In this document: piece by piece, positions 1 to 7,510 of the stretch
How the letters are laid out: every line of letters starts with the position of its first letter
Position numbering within the stretch: the stretch's first letter is position 1
NCBI GenBank assembly: GCA_000438015.1
Contig: FR901586.1
Span: forward strand, 11,275-20,864
Source: Coraliomargarita sp. CAG:312
GTDB lineage: Bacteria; Verrucomicrobiota; Verrucomicrobiia; Opitutales; Intestinicryptomonadaceae
DNA length: 9,590 nt
Reading direction: 5' to 3'
The notes under the pieces: generated by a model
Databases searched by the model: none
Told to the model about the DNA's origin: nothing
The model's input: the letters and a program-made list of their open reading frames with translations, nothing else
Program-made: the position numbers and the translations under genes

Positions 1-2631
1 GGAAGAGCCGCCGCCCTGAGCGAAATCAGGTTTGCCGCCGCCTTTGCCGCCTATTTTAGCGGCGATTTCCCTTACAATGTCTCCGGCCTTTATTCCCGCG
101 TCTATGGCTTCTTTAGAGCATAGCGCAAGTATGGTTGCCTTTTCGCCGAATTTTGCCCCAAGCACTATAGCTCCGCCTCCGCGCTGCTTGTCAAGCTTTA
201 CGGCTAGCTCGCGCATGAGCCCAGGATTATCAACCTCGACAATTTCCACCATAAACGGGATTTTTCCGCCTTTAAGCACGGCTTTGGCTGCTATCTCTTC
301 AACGAGTTTGCCGGCGCTGGCTTTGCGGTGGGCTTTTATTTCCTTTTCTAGTTCGTTTTTAGCGGCGATTAGCTTTTCAAGGCGTTCGTTTGCGTCTTCA
401 GATTTGCATGAAAGCTTTTGGGAGATTCCCGCGAGATTCTTTTGCATCTTTTCCACCGACTCGAGGGCCGCCATTCCTGCTACCGCCTCTATTCTGCGCG
501 TACCCGCCGATATGGCGCCTTCGCTTAAAATTTTTATAAGACCAAGTTCTCCCGTCGCGGATGCGTGCGTTCCGCCGCACAGTTCTTGGCTGAACGAGCC
601 CATTTCAACGATTCTTACGACGGCTCCATATTTTTCCTCAAACAGCGCCATGCAGCTTTTGGGAACTTCCCGGAACGGGAGTTCGCGCCAGGTAATATTA
701 GCGTTTTCAAGAATTTTTTTATTGGCTAAAGTTTCAATCTCTTTTAGCTGTTCGCTGGTCGGTGCTTCATAATGGTGGAAGTCGAAGCGCAAACGCTCGG
801 GGTCTACATAGGAGCCTTTTTGTTTGACGTGCGTTCCCAAGACTTGGCGCAATGCCCAGTGCAGAATATGGGTTGCGGTATGGTGGCGCTGGATTGCCCT
901 GCGGCGGTATGAATCCACCGATATTGAAACTTCGGAACCTACGGCATTCTTTTTGAAGGCTCCTTTGCGAACTTTGTGCAGTATGTGTCCGGCCTTGTCG
1001 ATTTGGGTGTCGAATATTTCGTGCGCAACCCCGTCGCTGAGCTCTACGAACCCCGTGTCGCCGACTTGTCCGCCTTTTTCAGCGTAGAAGGGCGTTTGCG
1101 GAAAGATTAGGAAGTCGAACTTGTCGTCTCCGTCCATAATGGCGGTCAACTTTGTTTTAAAGTCGGAAAGGTTCTCTTTGTCGTAGCCTACAAACTGTGT
1201 TGCGTTTTCAACTTCGGAGGCGTCTGAAACGACTATTATCTCCTTCTTTTGTGCCTCGCGAGAGAGTTTGCGCTGGCGCTCCATCGCCGTTTCAAAACCT
1301 TCCACGTCAACTGGCATATTGCGTTCGCGCGCTATTAGCTGGGTCAAGTCTAGCGGGAAGCCGTAGGTGTCGTACAATATAAACGCCTGTTCTCCGGAAA
1401 TTTTACCTTCCGTGACTGTGATGTTGTCCAAAAGCTGCAGCCCGCGGTCGATTGTTTTTGCAAAGCTGTTTTCTTCGTTCTCGATTGTTTTGACAATCAT
1501 TTTGCGCTGCTCGAGAAGTTCGGGAAAAACTGGCGACATTTTTGTTATGACCGGATCTGCAAGCTTTGTGAAAAATCCGCGCTCCAATCCGAGACGCTTT
1601 CCGTACATTATTGCGCGGCGCAATATTCTGCGCAGGACGTATTCCCGTCCGTCGTTGCCTGGGATTATTCCGTCGGCAATAGAGAAAGTAAGAGTGCGGA
1701 TGTGGTCGGCCAGAACGCGGAATACGCAGTCTGTGAGCTCTTGCGACGACATGTCCCGCGGGTCGCGGGGGAGCGTCCCGGTGTAGGTTTTACCGGACAT
1801 ATTCGATATATATTTAAATATGTCGGTAAAAAGGTCGCTGTTGTAGTTCGAAGATAGTTGTGAAAAATCGGTAAAATTTTTTGTCGTCGCCATTATTCCG
1901 GCGACGCGTTCAAAGCCCATGCCGGTGTCTATGTTTTTATTCTTCAACGGCACAAAAGAGCCGTCGGGTTCGGCGTTGAACTGCATAAACACAAGATTCC
2001 AGATCTCTATGCAAAGAGGGGATCCGGCATTTACCAAGGTTCCTTCGGAATCTCCTTTGGGGGTTAGGTCCATATGGATTTCCGAGCACGGGCCACATGG
2101 GCCGGTTTCTCCCATCATCCAGAAATTGTCTTTCTTGCCGGATTTTTTTATGTGTTTTGCCGGGTCCATTCCGTATTTCTTAAAGACGTCAACCCAATAT
2201 CCATAGGCTTCTTCGTCGAATTCGGCGGGTTCGCCTTCCTCAGGGCAATAGACAGTTGCATAAAGCCTTTCTTTGGGGAATTTCCAAACATCAACAAGCA
2301 ATTCCCAAGCCCATTCTATCGCCTCTTTCTTGAAGTAGTCCCCGAAAGACCAGTTCCCAAGCATTTCGAAGAAAGTATGGTGGTATGTGTCAAAACCAAC
2401 ATCTTCAAGGTCGTTGTGCTTTCCTCCGGCGCGTATACATTTTTGAGTGTCGGCGGCTCTCAAAAACGGAGCTTTTTCCTCACCCAAAAAGTATGGAACA
2501 AATTGGTTCATTCCCGCGTTCGTAAAAAGCAGGTTGGGAGAAGACGGCATTAAAGACGCCGACGGCACTATGGTGTGGCCTTTGGAGTTGAAAAACTGCA
2601 GGAAGCTCTTTCTGATTTCGGCTGATGTCAT
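1..2631 (-). CDS. alaS: Alanyl-tRNA synthetase (C-terminus cut by window edge)
   Basis: This cytoplasmic class II synthetase charges tRNA-Ala with alanine. The minus-strand frame is open from ATG at 2631 to the window edge, 877 codons with no stop. The catalytic core is N-terminal: motif 2 region around residues 65-100 (RAADTQKCIRAGGKHND, then FFEMLGNWSFGDYF) and motif 3 at 237-242 (GMGFER). The editing domain has its zinc/catalytic set: H584 and H588 in HTATH, and C685 and H689 in CGGTH. The last residues visible are the glycine-rich C-Ala segment GGKGGGKPDFAQGGG, which normally lies very near the C-terminus, so probably only a few to some twenty residues are missing. The start is fixed by the family N-terminus (MTSAEIRKSFLQFF). 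There is no Shine-Dalgarno, only an A/T-rich stretch. It lies 96 bp downstream of leuB in the same direction and may be cotranscribed with it. Identity is certain from the motifs. Confidence 0.97.
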   Translation of the reverse strand, partial: MTSAEIRKSFLQFFNSKGHTIVPSASLMPSSPNLLFTNAGMNQFVPYFLGEEKAPFLRAADTQKCIRAGGKHNDLEDVGFDTYHHTFFEMLGNWSFGDYFKKEAIEWAWELLVDVWKFPKERLYATVYCPEEGEPAEFDEEAYGYWVDVFKKYGMDPAKHIKKSGKKDNFWMMGETGPCGPCSEIHMDLTPKGDSEGTLVNAGSPLCIEIWNLVFMQFNAEPDGSFVPLKNKNIDTGMGFERVAGIMATTKNFTDFSQLSSNYNSDLFTDIFKYISNMSGKTYTGTLPRDPRDMSSQELTDCVFRVLADHIRTLTFSIADGIIPGNDGREYVLRRILRRAIMYGKRLGLERGFFTKLADPVITKMSPVFPELLEQRKMIVKTIENEENSFAKTIDRGLQLLDNITVTEGKISGEQAFILYDTYGFPLDLTQLIARERNMPVDVEGFETAMERQRKLSREAQKKEIIVVSDASEVENATQFVGYDKENLSDFKTKLTAIMDGDDKFDFLIFPQTPFYAEKGGQVGDTGFVELSDGVAHEIFDTQIDKAGHILHKVRKGAFKKNAVGSEVSISVDSYRRRAIQRHHTATHILHWALRQVLGTHVKQKGSYVDPERLRFDFHHYEAPTSEQLKEIETLANKKILENANITWRELPFREVPKSCMALFEEKYGAVVRIVEMGSFSQELCGGTHASATGELGLIKILSEGAISAGTRRIEAVAGMAALESVEKMQKNLAGISQKLSCKSEDANERLEKLIAAKNELEKEIKAHRKASAGKLVEEIAAKAVLKGGKIPFMVEIVEVDNPGLMRELAVKLDKQRGGGAIVLGAKFGEKATILALCSKEAIDAGIKAGDIVREIAAKIGGKGGGKPDFAQGGGSS

Positions 2632-2669
2632 ATTTGAAAAATTTTTGCGGCTATGTTGTTGTGTGCAAA

Positions 2670-2708
2670 CGAAATTTTGCCGCATAAACGCCGCGCGGCT
2701 AAATTTCG
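2670..2708 (-). other. Inverted repeat between leuB and alaS
   Basis: The arms CGAAATTTTGCCGC (2670-2683) and GCGGCTAAATTTCG (2695-2708) pair over 14 bp with one mismatch around an 11-nt loop. The hairpin begins 20 nt after the leuB stop and ends 38 nt before the alaS start, reading along the minus strand. No T-run follows on either strand, so it is not a classical intrinsic terminator. It could protect the leuB 3' end, be a processing site, or partly uncouple alaS from leuB. A second GCCGC block close to the alaS start (minus strand, 2649-2653) could compete for the GCGGC of one arm; this is speculative. Confidence 0.55.
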
Positions 2709-2727
2709 GAAGATTGCAGAGCGGATA

Positions 2728-3825
2728 TTAGAGGCGCTCAATTACCGCCTTAGCCATTTCGTCTGTGGATACGGGCGTTTTACCGAATGCTATGTCTCCG
2801 GTGCGGATTCCGCCGCATACGGCATTGCGCACTGCGTTTTCTATCTTTGTTGCAATTGCGTCCTCGCCAAAAGAGTAGCGCATCATAAGCGCCGCAGATA
2901 AAATTTGCGCGCAGGGGTTGGCTATTCCTTTGCCAGCGATGTCTGGCGCCGTGCCGCCGGCTGGTTCGTAGAGGCCGAACTTCAAGCCAAGCGAATTTTT
3001 TATGTCGCCCAAAGACGCGCTGCAAAGCATTCCGAGCGATCCGCAGATGACCGCCATTTCGTCGGAAAGAATATCGCCGAACATATTTTCGGTGAAGAAT
3101 ACGTCGAATTGGTTCGGGTCGCGCGCAAGCTGCATTGCAGCATTGTCGACGTACATATGCGAAAGCTGGACTTCGGGGAAATTCTTTTTGAAATATTCCG
3201 TCACGGTTTTTCGCCAGAGCACGGAGGTCTCTAGGACGTTTGCCTTGTCTATGGAGCAAACCTTTTTGCCGCGCGCCATTGCGGTTCTGCCTGCCACTTC
3301 AGCGATGCGCTCAATTTCTGAAGTCCTATACTGCATGGTGTCGCACGCGGATGTTTCTCCGTTTTCCAACTGCCATGTTTTCTTTTCCCCAAAGTAGATT
3401 CCTCCGGTAAGTTCGCGTATGCACACTATGTCTATGCCGTTGGGTATTCGTTCGGATTTTAGGGGAGATGCATCTGTAAGCTGCGGATATAGAAGTCCAG
3501 GCCGCACATTTGCAAAAAGTTTAAAAGCTTTGCGCAATGGTAGCAAGGCAGCGCGTTCGGGCTGTTCCTTTGGCGGAAGTTTTTCCCATTTTGGCCCGCC
3601 GACCGAGCCGAACAAGATTGCGTCTGCGGCTTTGCAGGCTTCGAGCGTCGATTCGGGGAGGGCTGTTTGAAATTTGTCGATTGCCGCCCCTCCGACTTCG
3701 CAAGTCGTATATGAAAGGCTGTGCCCTTCTTTTGCGCACGCAGTTTCCAAAACTTTGAGTGCGGCGTTCATGACTTCCGGACCGATACCGTCGCCGGGCA
3801 ATACTGTAAATTTGAATGTTGCCAT
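2728..3825 (-). CDS. leuB: 3-isopropylmalate dehydrogenase
   Basis: It catalyses NAD+-dependent oxidative decarboxylation of 3-isopropylmalate to 2-oxoisocaproate, the third step of leucine synthesis, in the cytoplasm. The 365-aa protein has the usual family length. It opens with FTVLPGDGIGPEV (6-18). Substrate residues are visible: R98 and R108 (NVRPG), R137 and Y144 in RELTGGIYFG, K194 (SIDKANVLE), D227 (VDNAAMQL), and D251 and D255 in FGDILSDE. The NAD-binding segment EPAGGTAPDIAGKGIANP is at 287-304. RELTGGIYFG and the dinucleotide loop favour LeuB over isocitrate or tartrate dehydrogenase. The start ATG has no Shine-Dalgarno, but a good promoter lies just upstream (3850-3878), giving a short leader of roughly 20 nt. 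No leader-peptide attenuator fits in that space. No other leu gene is in the window. alaS follows in the same direction, and metG diverges from it. Confidence 0.96.
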   Translation of the reverse strand: MATFKFTVLPGDGIGPEVMNAALKVLETACAKEGHSLSYTTCEVGGAAIDKFQTALPESTLEACKAADAILFGSVGGPKWEKLPPKEQPERAALLPLRKAFKLFANVRPGLLYPQLTDASPLKSERIPNGIDIVCIRELTGGIYFGEKKTWQLENGETSACDTMQYRTSEIERIAEVAGRTAMARGKKVCSIDKANVLETSVLWRKTVTEYFKKNFPEVQLSHMYVDNAAMQLARDPNQFDVFFTENMFGDILSDEMAVICGSLGMLCSASLGDIKNSLGLKFGLYEPAGGTAPDIAGKGIANPCAQILSAALMMRYSFGEDAIATKIENAVRNAVCGGIRTGDIAFGKTPVSTDEMAKAVIERL

Positions 3826-3849
3826 ATCTGTTATATATATAAAAAAGCG

Positions 3850-3878
3850 ATTAAATAGGTTTTATTTTGGATTTCCAA
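3850..3878 (-). promoter_or_regulatory. Candidate sigma70-type promoter of leuB
   Basis: Read on the minus strand, TTGGAA (3878-3873) and TTTAAT (3855-3850) are separated by exactly 17 bp. The -10 box lies about 25 nt before the leuB ATG. A small dyad, TTGG-ATTT-CCAA (3867-3878), overlaps the -35 box and could be an operator half-site pair, but it is short. On the plus strand I could not pick a convincing metG promoter in this 184-bp divergent spacer. Confidence 0.55.
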
Positions 3879-3951
3879 CCTTTTTTTTATCTGGTTTCCA
3901 CCCGGCGAAAAATAGAATGCATGCTTTTTCCCCCAGGTAAAATACGGTAAA

Positions 3952-3983
3952 CTTTTAAGAATTTTAAAAAAAGCTTTTAAAAG
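3952..3983. repeat. A/T-rich inverted repeat upstream of metG
   Basis: CTTTTAA (3952-3958) is repeated in inverse orientation as TTAAAAG (3977-3983). The second arm is itself part of the 10-bp palindrome CTTTTAAAAG (3974-3983). It ends 26 bp before the metG start. In such A/T-rich DNA this may be chance; it could equally be part of the metG promoter or leader. Confidence 0.25.
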
Positions 3984-4009
3984 GGCGGGAAAGTGCTAGA
4001 ACAAACAGA

Positions 4010-5542
4010 ATGAAGAATTTTTATCTTACAACCGCTATCGATTATGCAAACGGCTCTCCCCATTTGGGGCACGCCTATGAAAAAGTGTTGGCAGACGTTA
4101 TCGCCAGATACAAGCGGATGTGCGGAAGAAACGTGTATTTTTTGACCGGGCTGGACGAACATGGGCAAAAAGTCCAGCAGAGCGCAAAGAAAGCCGGAAT
4201 TTCCCCGCAGGAAATGTGCGACAAGCAGGCGGAGAAGTTTATCGCAATGTGCCGCATGTTGAATATATCCAACGACGATTATATACGCACAACCCAGCCG
4301 CGGCACAAAGAGGCGGTATCAAAAATTCTTCAGTCGCTTTTTGACCGCGGCGAAATTTACAAGGCGGAATACAAAGGCTTTTACTCCGCCAGACAGGAAC
4401 AGTTCCTCCAGGAAAAGGACAAGGTTGACGGCAAATGGCCGGAGATTTTCGGAGATGTGGTTGAAATTACAGAGAGCAACTACTTCTTTAAGCTTAAAAA
4501 TTACCAGCCATGGCTGATAGAATATATAAATGCCCATGAAGATTTTATATATCCCCGTTTTCGGGCGAAACAGGTCATAGAATTTTTGAAGGAGCCGTTA
4601 AACGACCTATGCATATCTCGCCCCAAGGAGCGTTTGGAATGGGGAATAGAGCTGCCGTTCGATAGAAATTATGTGACGTATGTGTGGTTCGACGCCCTAG
4701 TTAACTACATTTCCGCCGTAGGATATGGCACGGACGATTTTTCAAAGAATTGGCCGGCGGATTTCCATGTGATAGGAAAAGATATTCTTGTTCCTCCGCA
4801 TAGCGTGTATTGGCCGATTATGTTGCATGCCATAGGCGTAGAGTTGCCTAAATCGCTGCTTGTGCACGGATGGTGGATGTCCTCCGGCGAGAAAATGTCC
4901 AAGAGTTTGGGAAACATAGTAAATCCTCTAGATTTAGTCGAGAAATTCGGCGCCGACGCTTTCCGGTATTTTCTTATGCGCGAAATGAACGTTGGGCAGG
5001 ATTCAGACTTCTCACTAGACCTTTTTGCTACCCGATACACGTCGGATTTGGGCAATGACTTGGGCAATCTGCTTAGCCGCCTTCTCAATATGGGCAAGCG
5101 TTATTGCGACGGCGTAGTTCCCGCTGCCGAAGTCGAAGGCGATTTTGAGAAGGCCTTAAAATCCCAAGCTGCCGAGACTGCGGAGGAGGCTCTGCGGCTC
5201 TGCGACGGAATGCAGTTCCATATGGCTTTGGAAAAGATTTTCTCGTTTATTCGCTCCATAAATAAATATGCGGAGCAGAGGGCGCCGTGGAAGCTTGCAA
5301 AAAGCCAGGAGGATTCTGATAAGAAACTGCTTTATACTACCCTTGCGAATATGGCGGAAGCTTTGCGCATAGCGGCTGTTTTGCTGCTGCCGGTTATGCC
5401 GACGGTCGGGGCGAGAATTCTAACTCTCTTGGGTGCGGAAACTCCGCTCGTTTTTGAGGGCAATTTGAAATGGTCTTCGGTGCTTGCTGGAAAGAGTTTG
5501 GGCGCTCAGGAGATTTTGTTCCCGCGTCCGTCAGCGGAATAG
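4010..5542 (+). CDS. metG: Methionyl-tRNA synthetase, short zinc-less form
   Basis: This cytoplasmic class I synthetase charges initiator and elongator tRNA-Met. The 510-aa protein has the HIGH-type motif as HLGH at 18-21, the core motif TYVWFDALVNYISA at 223-236, and KMSKS at 295-299. The anticodon-binding helical domain fills roughly 340-480. The connective-peptide region (about 115-160, YKGFYSARQEQF) contains no cysteine, so the zinc-knuckle ligands of the E. coli-type enzyme are absent, as in other zinc-less bacterial and mitochondrial MetRS. There is no C-terminal Trbp111-like tRNA-binding domain; the protein stops soon after the anticodon domain. Around 257-269 it reads GKDILVPPHSVYW, slightly longer than the common GKDILRFH form. 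The start MKNFYLTTAI matches the family N-terminus. There is no Shine-Dalgarno before the ATG. It diverges from leuB and ends at a hairpin terminator 26 nt after the stop. Confidence 0.96.
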   Translation: MKNFYLTTAIDYANGSPHLGHAYEKVLADVIARYKRMCGRNVYFLTGLDEHGQKVQQSAKKAGISPQEMCDKQAEKFIAMCRMLNISNDDYIRTTQPRHKEAVSKILQSLFDRGEIYKAEYKGFYSARQEQFLQEKDKVDGKWPEIFGDVVEITESNYFFKLKNYQPWLIEYINAHEDFIYPRFRAKQVIEFLKEPLNDLCISRPKERLEWGIELPFDRNYVTYVWFDALVNYISAVGYGTDDFSKNWPADFHVIGKDILVPPHSVYWPIMLHAIGVELPKSLLVHGWWMSSGEKMSKSLGNIVNPLDLVEKFGADAFRYFLMREMNVGQDSDFSLDLFATRYTSDLGNDLGNLLSRLLNMGKRYCDGVVPAAEVEGDFEKALKSQAAETAEEALRLCDGMQFHMALEKIFSFIRSINKYAEQRAPWKLAKSQEDSDKKLLYTTLANMAEALRIAAVLLLPVMPTVGARILTLLGAETPLVFEGNLKWSSVLAGKSLGAQEILFPRPSAE

Positions 5543-5568
5543 TGTTTCTTCCAATCATTCGATATTTT

Positions 5569-5597
5569 GCGAACCCATGCGGGTTCGCTCTTTATTT
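5569..5597 (+). terminator. Intrinsic terminator of metG
   Basis: A perfect 8-bp stem, GCGAACCC (5569-5576) with GGGTTCGC (5581-5588), closes a 4-nt ATGC loop and is followed by the T-rich TCTTTATTT. It starts 26 nt after the metG stop. The T-tract is interrupted, so termination may be only moderately efficient. Confidence 0.75.
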
Positions 5598-5615
5598 GAA
5601 CAGTTAACTTACATA

Positions 5616-5644
5616 TTGCCAAAAAAAGACTTGTAAAATTTGAT
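5616..5644 (+). promoter_or_regulatory. Candidate promoter of the PEP-CTERM gene
   Basis: TTGCCA (5616-5621) and TTTGAT (5639-5644) are 17 bp apart. The -10 box ends 26 nt before the ATG at 5671. An alternative set, TTGTAA (5631-5636) with CATAAT, has only about 15 bp between boxes. The A/T-rich surroundings make either assignment tentative, but a promoter is expected here because the metG terminator lies just upstream. Confidence 0.4.
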
Positions 5645-5670
5645 ATGGCAGCATAATACTATTTATAAAA

Positions 5671-7086
5671 ATGAGAAACGCGCAATATATTTCAATAATT
5701 TTACTCCCAATCCTTATAGGATCGGCTGTTCAAGCGGATACATTCTATTTTACTCGCGGTCCAGAAGGCGCAGATAGCTATACCCGCAATTGGTCGGATG
5801 CCCAAAATTGGGATACGGACGGCACGCATATTTACTCCGGCGGCGGATGGAATGAAAGCGGAAATTCCACTCTTTTGCCCGGTGCGGAAGACAATGTGAT
5901 TTTTAAGATAAATTCGCGCTACAACGGAAACAACGGCGACACATATTCGCTAAATTTGGATGTAGACGCCCAAGTTAAATTGTTCACCCAGAACGACGCA
6001 AGCGAGATTGTCACAGAGTTAATTTCGGATTCCGGCAAGACTCTCACGCTTAGCAATCCCGACGGCGGGGTAGTTATAGATAAAGTCCGCAACCTTAACA
6101 CAATGACCTTCGATGTGAATATCGTTCTCGCCCAAGTAGCTGATAAAACTATGACGATTGCGATGAGATCGGACAAGGACACGATATTCAACAAGGATAT
6201 CGTTTACAAGCAGCTTTCCGGAGAGCCTGCGCAATGGGGGCGCTCGATGGATTTTCTTGTAAGATATAGAACAGCCACTGAATGGACTGAAAAAGTTAGC
6301 GGAAATATCGTTATAAACGGAAATATCTGTAATTACGACGCCGATAACAATCCAATTGAGCTCACAAAAGGCATAGGTATATCTTCCGATAAGAGTTTGT
6401 CGTCCGCAAACCATGAAACTGAAGTGGTTGGAAAGGTTATTTTTTCCGGAGACGGCTATACGATGGGAGGTATGGGGATAAAAAACGGAATGGTCGTGGA
6501 TTTTGCCCGAAATAATGCTGGAGCTGCAAATATTTCAGGTTCGGCAATAGAACTGTACGGAACAAGCACGATAAACTTTGTAAAGGCCAACCAGCTTGCA
6601 ACCAGCACTTCTATTCAGTTCAAATCTCCCGATTCCAGCAGCAAGTACGGCGGAATATTGAATATGATGGGAAATACTGTAGATAATATAAGTTATTTGT
6701 ATTTTGCCGAATTCACCGACAACAATTGCAGCTTGGGCAAGGTTGACTTCGGAGAAAACGATATAGAACAGTGGTTCGTTTTTGAAGAAATGAAGGCTGA
6801 TCCAAAAAAAGTAACTGAAGACACAGTATGGGGCATGGATTTCTTCAATATGGGCGAAAATGACCATATTAGAATGCTGTCCCTCGACGAAACCAAACTG
6901 GAGTTGGCTAAAGATCATATATATTTCAGCAGCCTCGGCGAAAGAGGAGTAGATTACGAGGTCGTAATGGAGCTTGTGGACGGCAATTATGAGTTTTCCT
7001 ATCAGCTTATTCCAGAACCTGCAACATTTGCAGGAATCGGTGGGCTAATTGCGCTGGCTCTTGCGGCTTATCGCCGCCGTGGTTAG
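5671..7086 (+). CDS. PEP-CTERM sorting-domain exported protein
   Basis: This 471-aa protein is of unknown specific function. Residues 1-22 look like a Sec signal peptide: a basic start, a hydrophobic IILLPILIG core, and probable cleavage after AVQA. The C-terminus has the full PEP-CTERM layout: P448-E449-P450, a hydrophobic segment at about 453-467 (GIGGLIALALAAY), and the basic end RRRG. In bacteria with exosortase such tails are recognised and removed during sorting to the surface or an extracellular matrix. The 420 residues between are polar, rich in Asn, Gly, Ser and Thr, with alternating hydrophobic residues suggesting beta-strands or a beta-helix. The N-terminal W41/NW46-47 and PGAEDNVIF (70-78) pattern recalls the start of autotransporter-like passengers. 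I see no catalytic motif. The gene has its own candidate promoter and a strong terminator, so it is probably monocistronic. No exosortase is in the window. An adhesin or matrix role is inference. Confidence 0.88.
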   Translation: MRNAQYISIILLPILIGSAVQADTFYFTRGPEGADSYTRNWSDAQNWDTDGTHIYSGGGWNESGNSTLLPGAEDNVIFKINSRYNGNNGDTYSLNLDVDAQVKLFTQNDASEIVTELISDSGKTLTLSNPDGGVVIDKVRNLNTMTFDVNIVLAQVADKTMTIAMRSDKDTIFNKDIVYKQLSGEPAQWGRSMDFLVRYRTATEWTEKVSGNIVINGNICNYDADNNPIELTKGIGISSDKSLSSANHETEVVGKVIFSGDGYTMGGMGIKNGMVVDFARNNAGAANISGSAIELYGTSTINFVKANQLATSTSIQFKSPDSSSKYGGILNMMGNTVDNISYLYFAEFTDNNCSLGKVDFGENDIEQWFVFEEMKADPKKVTEDTVWGMDFFNMGENDHIRMLSLDETKLELAKDHIYFSSLGERGVDYEVVMELVDGNYEFSYQLIPEPATFAGIGGLIALALAAYRRRG

Positions 7087-7114
7087 GTTTGGGCAAAACA
7101 ATATAGTTTTATAT

Positions 7115-7153
7115 AAAAGATTCAGAGTAGATTTGGCTTTGAATCTTTTTTTT
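7115..7153 (+). terminator. Intrinsic terminator of the PEP-CTERM gene
   Basis: The arms AAAAGATTCA (7115-7124) and TGAATCTTTT (7140-7149) form a perfect 10-bp stem around a 15-nt loop. The second arm runs into eight consecutive T residues (7146-7153). It begins 28 nt after the stop codon. The reverse direction has only a weak, interrupted T-tract, so it works mainly for the plus strand. Confidence 0.85.
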
Positions 7154-7224
7154 GCGCTACTTTGTACATCGGCGTTTGCATAGCATTATTTTACATCTTA
7201 TTGGGTGCAATTTAAGTTGTTCTT

Positions 7225-7252
7225 CCGTTCACAATCGCCTGACGGTTTTTTT
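7225..7252 (+). terminator. Possible orphan terminator
   Basis: CCGTTCA (7225-7231) pairs with TGACGG (7240-7245) over 6 bp with one bulged T, and seven T residues follow (7246-7252). It lies 72 bp beyond the PEP-CTERM terminator and has no gene of its own. It could be a backup for read-through or the 3' end of a small RNA. The stem is short, so chance is possible. Confidence 0.4.
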
Positions 7253-7315
7253 ACTTAGTTTACGTAAAACTATTTATTCCAGTGATTAGGATGCAATTAT
7301 TGCGTTTTCCCATTG

Positions 7316-7358
7316 ACGGCGCCTTTGTATGCGCATAGCGCGCGGGTGCCGTTTTTCT
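7316..7358 (+). terminator. Possible orphan terminator
   Basis: ACGGCGCC (7316-7323) pairs with GGTGCCGT (7345-7352) over 8 bp, including one G-T wobble, and is followed by TTTTCT. The 21-nt loop can form a further small GCGC-ATA-GCGC hairpin. No plus-strand gene lies between the previous terminator and this one. It fits the 3' end of an unannotated plus-strand RNA. Confidence 0.45.
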
Positions 7359-7460
7359 AGATTTATTGTAAGTGCGCCAAGATAGGGTTCCTATTGATGT
7401 ATTGTAAAGTGTAAATTGTGCAAGGTATTATCTCGCTTGCCAATGGAATAAGGGGAAAAT

Positions 7461-7494
7461 AAAAAAACCGGCCAAAATAAAAGGCCGGTTTTTT
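7461..7494 (-). terminator. Strong bidirectional terminator of rpmG
   Basis: A perfect 12-bp stem pairs AAAAAACCGGCC (7462-7473) with GGCCGGTTTTTT (7483-7494) around a 9-nt A-rich loop. On the minus strand it starts 16 nt after the rpmG stop and ends in seven T residues. On the plus strand it also ends in six T residues, so it should stop transcription from the left as well. Confidence 0.9.
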
Positions 7495-7510
7495 GCATAT
7501 AAAATGAAAA

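Larger units (their letters stand above)
7154..7460. other. Gene-free spacer with orphan hairpins
   Basis: Between the two strong terminators I find no credible protein gene on either strand; the small reading frames are short and have no family resemblance. The spacer contains two terminator-like hairpins on the plus strand (listed separately) and small dyads: GCAATTATTGC (7293-7303), ATAGG/CCTAT (7382-7394) and GCAAG/CTTGC (7420-7440). A possible minus-strand promoter reads TTGGCA, 17 bp, CACAAT (7442 down to 7414). I see no sequence signature of RNase P, tmRNA, SRP RNA or a tRNA. It may be decayed sequence or may encode a small RNA. Confidence 0.5.

Noticed and set aside
32..772. Long plus-strand open frame (246 codons)
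   Set aside because: It lies antisense to the alaS editing and C-terminal domains, is serine/proline-rich and low in family resemblance; it is a shadow of alaS.
2780..3259. 159-codon minus-strand frame
   Set aside because: It overlaps leuB in another frame, with an arginine-rich composition typical of a shadow frame.
3826..4009. Leader-peptide attenuator for leuB
   Set aside because: The likely start site is only about 20 nt before the leuB ATG, leaving no room for a leader peptide and hairpins.
7254..7460. Known housekeeping RNA (SRP RNA, RNase P, tmRNA, 6S)
   Set aside because: None of the conserved sequence signatures of SRP RNA, RNase P or tmRNA was found; 6S RNA could not be assessed by eye.
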